Below are positions 58,725 through 64,000 of a stretch of 64,000 nucleotides of DNA, piece after piece. The translations under genes and the position numbers were made by a program. Location of the stretch: assembly GCA_029237695.1 (NCBI GenBank), contig CM055265.1, positions 213,916,506 to 213,980,505 on the forward strand, read 5' to 3'. Origin of the DNA: Conchocele bisecta (lineage: Eukaryota; Mollusca; Bivalvia; Lucinida; Thyasiridae). Position 1 is the stretch's first letter, and each line of letters begins with the position of its first letter. The notes beneath the pieces are model-generated. The model did not search any database. It saw nothing but the letters and a program-made list of their open reading frames with translations, and was not told the origin of the DNA.

Positions 58725-58958
58725 TTATTTCCATATATTAACTGGTAGAATTCCAGCTTTAACTAGATAATCTCGGGTCCAAACTGCGGCCGCTACATCT
58801 AAGGTCGCGAGCCCTACGCCTCTCACAGTAAAGTCTAATTTGGGAGCGGATCCTCCTAGGGCCATCTTTGATAGTCGAGCATACCCGATACTGAAACCCG
58901 ATATCACCACGGCGTGATAAAGCGCATTCACTAACATTTTACAATCTTGTTTAGCCAT
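58725..58958 (-). CDS. Small conserved Polinton membrane protein (intact)
   Basis: 77 residues, starting MAKQDCKMLVNALYHAVVIS. The segment about 12-35 is hydrophobic and a second weaker one lies at about 45-62. The middle APKLDFTVRGVGLATLDVA and the end LVKAGILP look like a conserved core. It sits in a minus-strand run of small genes with almost no spacing. The role is unknown; a virion membrane or assembly function is a guess from position and composition. One of three intact genes in this copy. Confidence 0.65.
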   Translation of the reverse strand: MAKQDCKMLVNALYHAVVISGFSIGYARLSKMALGGSAPKLDFTVRGVGLATLDVAAAVWTRDYLVKAGILPVNIWK

Positions 58959-58963
58959 TATAA

Positions 58964-59476
58964 TTATTGCATATAAAAGGGGTCGCGATCAATGTTTAAA
59001 TGGGGCGCATCCAATCGCGATTGGTGTTTCGTAACTTTCTTCTGAACACTGGCTGGTTGTTTTTTCGATAATAGGGGGTATTTCCACACGCACAGGGCAC
59101 CAACAACTGCCAGACCACCACCAACAACCCAACTCCAATTCACGAATTTGGGTTCAATCGGATTCGCCCAACCTCGATTGGGTGTGGAGTGTGCTTCCAA
59201 TTCGTGAATTGGGGGTGTTGTTGTACTCAACTCTGTCTTCAGATGTTTTGCTGTCTCCGTCCCCGATTGCAACGACTGTTTAGCCTCTCGAAGCTAGGCG
59301 AGTATTTTATCTTGTTTAACTTTTCGGGTTGTAGCCGCCGCCCGCCCAGCTGCCTGTCTTTTGGGATTTTTTATATGTGGTATGTCATCCAGTGGCGGAG
59401 TAACACTCGGGTTCGATTGTGTTGGAGCAATCGGGTTCAACTCAGTCACTCTCGCGGGTGTGTCTTGTGTCATCAT
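58964..59476 (-). pseudogene. Polinton small protein with Pro/Thr-rich linkers and one TM segment, in-frame TAG
   Basis: About 170 residues starting MMTQDTPARVTELNPIAPTQ at 59476. A Pro/Thr/Asn-rich head, a basic helix (RAAATTRKVKQDKILA), then TAG at 59294-59296 inside an otherwise open frame. The same frame continues with a helical part, a second Pro-rich linker (TTTPPIHELEAHSTPN), a membrane segment (WSWVVGGGLAVVGALCVW) and a basic tail ending at 58964. Three copies of the CCAAT-type palindrome lie in its linkers and tail. Function unknown. Confidence 0.65.
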
Positions 59477-59490
59477 TTATGATATTAATA

Positions 59491-60180
59491 TTAGGGCTTA
59501 TATGTTCGTGGGGCATATAATGTCCAAAGTAGACAGTGTTTACCCGTGGTCAACGCGGTTGTCAGCGGAGCTAAGTACATTCCAAACTTGTGATAAATTG
59601 AGCAGCAGGCTGTTCTAAGAGTGTGACCTATAAAAGGGTCAGTCTCTAGATCGTCAATCAATCCCGCGGTGTTTGGTATAGGGAGAAGTATACTAACGGC
59701 GGTTGCATACAAATGAATAGTCGCCGATCCAAGAGTTTTTGTCATCTCCGCACCTAACCTAGATTCGTATCGCGCATACATTTTATCGATCTCCGCATCT
59801 GACATCTTATCCACCTGAAAAACTGAGAGACGCCTACCGAGATAATGCTCCGATTGTCCCCCAGCAACCAGCGCAGCTAGCTGCTCTCGTCGCGCCGCAT
59901 TTTCATTTTCATTCGGAGTCGTTGCACTCAACCCAATACCAACCCCCGTTGGAGTTGATTCCGATTGCTCTGTCGGATCATTATCTATGTTGGCAGTCGG
60001 AGTTGAGGTTTCTTCTATTAGCTGATCGAGAAGTTCGTCGCAGTTCATTTTTCTTAAAATTAATTTAACTATTCTAACAAGTCTCATCACTTTAACATAT
60101 TGCCAAGCGCACCACCCGATACTTATGATCACCATTATGCTCGCAACAAAGCTCGCAGCGGAGCACCAAATTGTTAACAT
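59491..60180 (-). CDS. Conserved Polinton protein of unknown function (intact)
   Basis: 229 residues if started at 60180, with an N-terminal membrane segment (about residues 8-28); 185 residues if started at 60048 (MNCDELLDQLIEE). I favour 60048, because the AATTTTAAGAAAA motif found before two other genes lies directly upstream (60049-60061). Then come an acidic, Thr/Ser/Asn-rich linker, a conserved helical region (VFQVDKMSDAEIDKMYARYE; GAEMTKTLGSATIHLYATAV) and a C-terminal block (GMYLAPLTTALTTGKHC). The second half looks strongly conserved in style. Function unknown; minus-strand cluster suggests virion biogenesis. Confidence 0.7.
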   Translation of the reverse strand: MLTIWCSAASFVASIMVIISIGWCAWQYVKVMRLVRIVKLILRKMNCDELLDQLIEETSTPTANIDNDPTEQSESTPTGVGIGLSATTPNENENAARREQLAALVAGGQSEHYLGRRLSVFQVDKMSDAEIDKMYARYESRLGAEMTKTLGSATIHLYATAVSILLPIPNTAGLIDDLETDPFIGHTLRTACCSIYHKFGMYLAPLTTALTTGKHCLLWTLYAPRTYKP

Positions 60181-60310
60181 TGTTAACCATTGTTCAGCAT
60201 TTGTTCAACATTTGTTAAGCATTTGTTCAGCATTGTTCAGCATTTGTTCAGTAATTGCTAAGTATTGTTAAGCATTTACTCGGCAATTACTAACGAGCGT
60301 TAAGTAATTG
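60171..60310. repeat. Iteron-like array, 9-11-bp unit
   Basis: About 12 imperfect units of TTGTTCAGCAT (variants TTGTTAACA, TTGTTAAGCAT, TTGCTAAGTA) in direct orientation, between the ATPase gene and the 59491-60180 gene. The spacing is close to one helical turn. Confidence 0.75.
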
Positions 60311-60326
60311 CTAATTAATTATAAAA

Positions 60327-60940
60327 TTAATTGATAACTTCGTAAGCAGTTGGGTTGATCATCTTTAGCAAAAGCTTGGCGTGCTTAATTTCCGAAAGCA
60401 TCTGTCGAACCTCCAGGCGCTCCTCGCGCGTTGGGATAACGTCATTCTCTCGAAGACAGTCATCGAATGAGTCTCGGTCCTTGCAATGAAAGAGGGCGAC
60501 CCATTTCGTTTGCTCGCGAGATCCTTGAGGACGGCGTTGTACTTTTGAGTGGATATCCATACGCTTTGCCTAGCATGGCGGCCAGAAAATGCGAGCTCGG
60601 AGAGCATGTCCTTCTTTTTGGTCATCGCCGCCTTGGCCGAGCAATCGTCAATCACGTATAGGGTGGGCTCACCCTGGAATCTTTGGTATAAACCACGCAA
60701 CCAATCGTGAAACCTATCACCGGGGTCAATAACGTATACCTCAGGGTCGGTCCATATCCACGGGCGCTGATAAGTATCGTTGTGCCGCACAGTGGGACAC
60801 AGGATCACAATGTGACGAAAGGCATCGCGGTAGGAGCCCTCGAGCAAGTCTAGGATGAAAACCGTTTTTCCACATCCTGTCTGCCCACATATTATGGCAG
60901 AGTGGGCATCTCCAATCGTGAATTGGTATTGATTGCTAAT
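60327..60940 (-). pseudogene. Polinton genome-packaging ATPase (A32/FtsK-HerA type), broken
   Basis: P-loop ATPase thought to pump DNA into capsids. Walker A GQTGCGKT lies at about 60863-60886, followed by a hydrophobic strand and LLEGSYRDAF. Walker B is in TLYVIDDCSA (about 60640). The WISTQKYNAV segment near 60530 resembles the sensor strand. The frame then shifts near 60515 and the C-terminal part (ALFHCKDRDSFDDCL, REERLEVRQMLSEIKHAK) follows to 60327. No ATG precedes Walker A in frame: a TAA lies upstream, and the codon after the AATTTTAAGAAAA motif reads ATT (60938-60940) where the start is expected. The start has therefore probably been lost. Confidence 0.85.
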
Positions 60941-60980
60941 TTTCTTAAAATTATTAATTTAGTTAGAAGTTGCAATTAAA

Positions 60981-61194
60981 TCAGTAGAGTGCTGAGACGT
61001 ATCGACCATCTTCGATGTTGAGTTGTGCATCTGTAATTATATATAAGTACACGTTCAATGGCCCGGCTCCGTCCGCCTCTTTGGTTTTCTGGATCGTCAC
61101 ACCCTCGCTAGCGTTCTCAACTTGGCGTCCGCTGCCGTGTATTTGGTCGTCTGCGGTATGGATTGAGTTTGCGACCGTATTGACTTGAAGACAT
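60981..61194 (-). pseudogene. Hidden small Polinton gene with one frameshift
   Basis: About 71 codons. It opens MSSSQYGRKLNPYRRRPNT at 61194 (basic, Ser/Arg-rich). The original frame soon ends (TGA). In the neighbouring frame the sequence continues QVENASEGVTIQKTKEADGA, then a beta-like LNVYLYIITDAQLNIEDGRY and a TGA at 60981-60983. The total length is consistent with one single-base indel near 61120. It lies just upstream of the ATPase on the same strand. Family unknown; the second half is the more convincing part. Confidence 0.5.
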
Positions 61195-61240
61195 AATTTA
61201 GTGAAACTATATTAAACCCGTATGTCTTTAATACATAATT

Positions 61241-61253
61241 AATTTTAAGAAAA
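61241..61253 (+). promoter_or_regulatory. AATTTTAAGAAAA motif upstream of the 437-aa gene
   Basis: An identical 13-mer is found on the minus strand at 60940-60952 (ATPase) and 60049-60061 (59491-60180 gene). In each case it points at the gene and lies within ten bases of the start. A one-mismatch form is at 56832-56844. Candidate late promoter or translation leader. Confidence 0.5.
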
Positions 61254-61261
61254 TTATAAAT

Positions 61262-62575
61262 ATGGCTGATTACGATATTGACATGGACAACTACGATCTC
61301 ACTACGGGCGACCGAGATGATTACCTCGATGGTGATGATGATGATTGTAATGACGAAACACCCTTGATACAGCCTCCAGTTCCAATCCAATCGCAATCGG
61401 GGGAATTAGGTGGCGCTACCAACACCATTAGTCAAAGTCGGGAATTACTCGAGGGAGCTGTAAACGACTACTACAACAGTTTGGCAGCAGAAAAAGGTCT
61501 GGTCCCATCTGTCGGTCGCGACTACTCCAAGTTCGAATTGGATCTGCGTGGTAGATTGCGACTAAAAGCATCAAATGTCCCGATCGTCAACACGATGACC
61601 GGTAAACCCCTAGCGCTGAGCACCATTGCCGGAAACCGGGGCGGTGGTGAAATAAGGAGCGAACTAGGATTCGTAGATTGGAAGAAGGGTAAACAAATTA
61701 TGCCGACCCGCGCTGTAGAGGCCCTACAGTCTACCGACGAAACGATGGCGAAGACGGCCGCCGATATAGAAACTGTTGAACTCAGCGAACTCCCTCGAGT
61801 AGCCACCGACGCTATTAACACGATGGAGCTCAACGGAAGTGAGATAGACGAAATACTCAGGACGATGAATGACCCACCGTTACCTCTTCGCGAACTCCGG
61901 GGCCTCGAAAAGGTTATGCAAACGGTCCGGGGCGAATTGTTCCTTAACCTCGCCAAACTCTCGTCGCTGGATGAACATATCGCGCTAGAAGAAAGAAAAC
62001 TGGAGGAAGTTGGTGGCGATAGAGAATCTATCGAGCGGATCACCGAACGCCTGCGGTCGTTGCGGGATGAAAGAGCAGCTCGTTTGGAGGCTGCATCGAC
62101 TAACCGTGAGGCTCTCCGCACCCAAATAAGTCGGATCCGCGAAACAATCTCGAGGGTCCTGCACGAGGAGACGACACTCGGTGAGCATCTTCGCACTCTG
62201 TTCAGAGAGCAGGGTGTCACGATAGCAAGCATCCTCGTTGCTATCAGCATGACTATATCGACCATGGTTCTAGCTTTCACTGGTGGTGCGGCGCCACCAC
62301 CCGCGCCAGCACCCACACCACCACCCGCACCATCCGGCGGAGCCAAGGAGTGGGTAAAAAAACAACTAAAAGCCCTCGCCAGTCTCCTGGCTAAATTAGC
62401 CGAAAAGGCGACTGCCGCACTACCTGGACTGATCGGAAGTATCGTTTCTTACTTGCTATCTATATTATCAAAAACGGCCGGATGGCTAGCCATTAATACC
62501 TGGGCTTTAATCGTGGCAATCGCCGGTCTCCTACTATTCTTCGCCAGAGAGTTCCTAAAACCAAAGCGTAAATAA
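61262..62575 (+). CDS. Polinton coiled-coil/membrane protein, 437 aa (intact)
   Basis: Residues 1-33 are highly acidic (runs of Asp). About 215-300 are charged heptads forming a long coiled coil. About 319-341 is a hydrophobic segment (VTIASILVAISMTISTMVLA). About 344-358 is Pro/Ala-rich. About 362-402 is an amphipathic-to-hydrophobic helix (KEWVKKQLKALASLLAKLAE), and 410-428 is a second membrane segment before a basic tail. The layout suggests a virion-associated membrane-active or scaffold protein; I do not recognise an established family. It is the only plus-strand gene right of polB, preceded by the 13-mer motif, and overlaps the opposite gene tail to tail by 21 bp. Confidence 0.75.
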   Translation: MADYDIDMDNYDLTTGDRDDYLDGDDDDCNDETPLIQPPVPIQSQSGELGGATNTISQSRELLEGAVNDYYNSLAAEKGLVPSVGRDYSKFELDLRGRLRLKASNVPIVNTMTGKPLALSTIAGNRGGGEIRSELGFVDWKKGKQIMPTRAVEALQSTDETMAKTAADIETVELSELPRVATDAINTMELNGSEIDEILRTMNDPPLPLRELRGLEKVMQTVRGELFLNLAKLSSLDEHIALEERKLEEVGGDRESIERITERLRSLRDERAARLEAASTNREALRTQISRIRETISRVLHEETTLGEHLRTLFREQGVTIASILVAISMTISTMVLAFTGGAAPPPAPAPTPPPAPSGGAKEWVKKQLKALASLLAKLAEKATAALPGLIGSIVSYLLSILSKTAGWLAINTWALIVAIAGLLLFFAREFLKPKRK

Positions 62576-64000
62576 TCCGATCGCCACTAGGGCGACGACG
62601 AGCCCTAATTTCTCCTCCTCGTGTGTTGTGCTTCCAATCTCGATTGGTGTTTCAACATTGTTGATGATTGGATTTGGGGAACTCGATGGTGCATCCAATT
62701 TACGAATTGGGGGTACTGGGTTCGATTGTGTTGAGGGGGGTGTATCCATTTTGTGTTTTGGGCGTTTTATGAAATCGGTTCCACTTACAACTCCGCTCCC
62801 AATCATCTTGGGTGGGAGCTTGATGATACCCGTGTTCACGTTCCCGTTGCGGCCGATTTTTTGATTGGTGGTTGCGACTACGATCTGATTATTGTAACCG
62901 TCAACCGGGTCGTCTCGTAGTATCATATTGCTCGGCGCCATATAAAGACCTATTCCAAATGCGTAGTCTACCGGGGTGCGGGCAGTCTGCAAAACGTCTT
63001 GATAATTCTGGATCGCCTTCTGGAGGTCCACCTTAGCTGAGATGGCGTCCTCGACAAGAGCCAACAACTGTTTTTGTGCGTCAAAGGCCGTTCCCGTACC
63101 CAGTATAGCGCTGCGCGTTTGCTTCTGTGAGGCGAGGATTGCCCATACGTATATGCGAATGGATTCGTTGAGACGAATAACCCCACCCTGCGTAAATCCA
63201 GTGCTTTCATCTAACATAAATGTGGTCCAAGCATTTCGCATCTGTGGATTATCACCCAGGTCTAGGTATTCCACGTGGGCTACTTTAGTAGGTAGCCAAT
63301 GACAATAACCGTCTTTACACGCAAGCCCTCCAAGCACTTCATCGCCGAACGTCATCTTATTCAATTTATAATTATATTTAGTCCATGTTGCCATTTTTCT
63401 AACTGGTGATGGGTAGCTCCGCGAGCACTCCACAACCCTGAGAAATATGCGGGAACTTTATCAAGATGCCCACCACTAACTAAGCCTTTAAGGTGAACTA
63501 ACCCTAAACTGTTGGTTGGGGTGTATACTTTCTGTCTCCAGTCCGCGTCTTTTGGTACCCCAAATTCGTTACACAATCTTTCGAACGCCTTATGGTCGTA
63601 TGCGCTTGAAATGGGATCCCACCCGTCGTCTTGAGGTAGTGGAATACCTAGTTCTTTGAGAATCCTCCTAATGGTGTAATACACGTGAAAGTTGTAGACA
63701 CTTCGGGAGCATGACATTCTTGGATGTCAGATGGTCTTGATGCGAAACTCCACATCCGGCCGTTGCGCACCATACAGCGAAATTTAGTTGGTTCTGCCAG
63801 AAGTTCATATGGGAAAAATCCCATCTTAGTATTACATCTTGACTAGTAGTCTTTGGAACTACATATTTCTCAAACGTGTTAGGAAAATTGGTGGCAAAGC
63901 CACTGTACGGTCTAACCGTTACGGTTGGGTGTACAAGGCGGTTAACAACGTCTTTTTGGGTGTATTTACCACCGACCGCGTACTTTGCATTAGAATTAAA
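62555..64000 (-). pseudogene. Large conserved Polinton protein, capsid candidate, two frameshifts, runs off the edge
   Basis: Three adjoining open segments in changing frames read like one protein of over 480 residues. From 64000 a segment with DVVNRLVHPTVTVRPYSGFA and NFAVWCATAGCGVSHQDHL; a shift near 63715 leads into SVYNFHVYYTIRRILKELG and DWRQKVYTPTNSLGLVHLKG; a second shift near 63370-63400 leads into FGDEVLGGL, VEYLDLGDNPQMRNAWTTFM, RLNESIRIYVWAILASQ and GIGLYMAPSNMILR. It ends with a Pro/Ser/Thr-rich tail containing two CCAAT-type palindromes and a membrane segment (LGLVVALVAIGLFTLW). Aromatic, beta-rich composition and size fit a major structural protein, but I cannot confirm a jelly-roll fold. 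Alternatively the part below 63394 is a separate gene starting at 63394 or 63355. Confidence 0.6.

Larger units (their letters stand above)
59011..62710. repeat. Scattered inverted CCAAT...ATTGG palindromes in Polinton coding DNA
   Basis: Copies: CCAATCGCGATTGG 59011-59024; CCAATTCACGAATTTGG 59135-59151; CCAATTCGTGAATTGG 59197-59212; CCAATCGTGAATTGG 60912-60926; CCAATCTCGATTGG 62634-62647; CCAATTTACGAATTGG 62695-62710. Several share a TGCWTC prefix and a GTGTT or GGGT suffix. They fall inside three different genes, mostly in disordered linkers. Confidence 0.6.
52300..64000 (+). mobile_element. Polinton/Maverick element, copy B (partial)
   Basis: Virus-like transposon with protein-primed polB, DDE integrase, packaging ATPase and a battery of conserved virion-type genes, running off the right edge. 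The left border is defined by interruption of the host tandem unit at 52299/52300. No adenovirus-type protease is seen, so it may lie beyond 64000. Nonsense codons, a 23-bp duplication and frameshifts mark it as inactive, though scattered single-base shifts could partly be assembly error. Confidence 0.9.

Noticed and set aside
61522..62346. 274-aa minus-strand open frame
   Set aside because: It is the antisense shadow of the well-formed 437-aa coiled-coil/membrane gene.
1..64000. Both Polinton pieces as the two ends of a single giant element
   Set aside because: Both carry the same end (zinc finger plus polB N-terminus), and host exons lie between, so they are two copies.

Overview
The window looks like a stretch of an invertebrate animal nuclear genome, most likely a marine bivalve mollusc. 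The evidence is low gene density, five short exons with GT/AG borders, many families of small palindromic transposons, and ~160-190 bp tandem arrays framed by short conserved heads and tails, an arrangement known from oyster 'pearl' elements and Helentron-related (HINE) repeats. The species call is inference.

Two copies of one virus-like Polinton/Maverick element bracket the window, with the same end of each facing inward. Copy A (1-3383) shows its terminus, an unknown ORF, a zinc-finger gene and the N-terminal half of a protein-primed DNA polymerase B. Copy B (52300 to beyond 64000) carries, in order: terminus, zinc-finger gene (-), polB (+), a DDE integrase (-), a run of small minus-strand genes, a packaging ATPase (-), a coiled-coil/membrane protein (+) and a large conserved protein that runs off the edge. 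Most copy B genes carry a frameshift, nonsense codon or lost start, so it is a fossil, but three are intact (437 aa, 229 aa and 77 aa). Between the polymerase and zinc-finger genes both copies keep a divergent promoter with an inverted pair of GTTCAATTGGAC boxes; the same box recurs near the terminus of copy A.

Between the Polintons lie 49 kb of host DNA. Five plus-strand exons (12179, 13369, 46465, 48496, 49559) have compatible phases and encode a charged, coiled-coil-like protein of unidentified family. Introns hold two minisatellites that end at or next to splice sites. The rest is transposon debris: three Tigger/pogo copies (one with a broken transposase and a nested insertion), a Tc1-like pseudogene, a hAT-like element with a perfect 8-bp target duplication, TTAA-flanked MITEs, an eight-copy MITE family, foldback elements, and satellite-cored HINE/pearl-like elements.

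Main points for a second look: the palindromic promoter box with its neighbouring zinc-finger/zipper gene, a 78-nt hairpin at the Polinton terminus, a 13-mer at the starts of three Polinton genes, an inverted CCAAT-ATTGG palindrome scattered through unrelated Polinton coding regions, a helically phased 11-bp iteron array, a small gene hidden by a frameshift, and a tandem array carrying a nuclear-receptor DR1 motif in most units.
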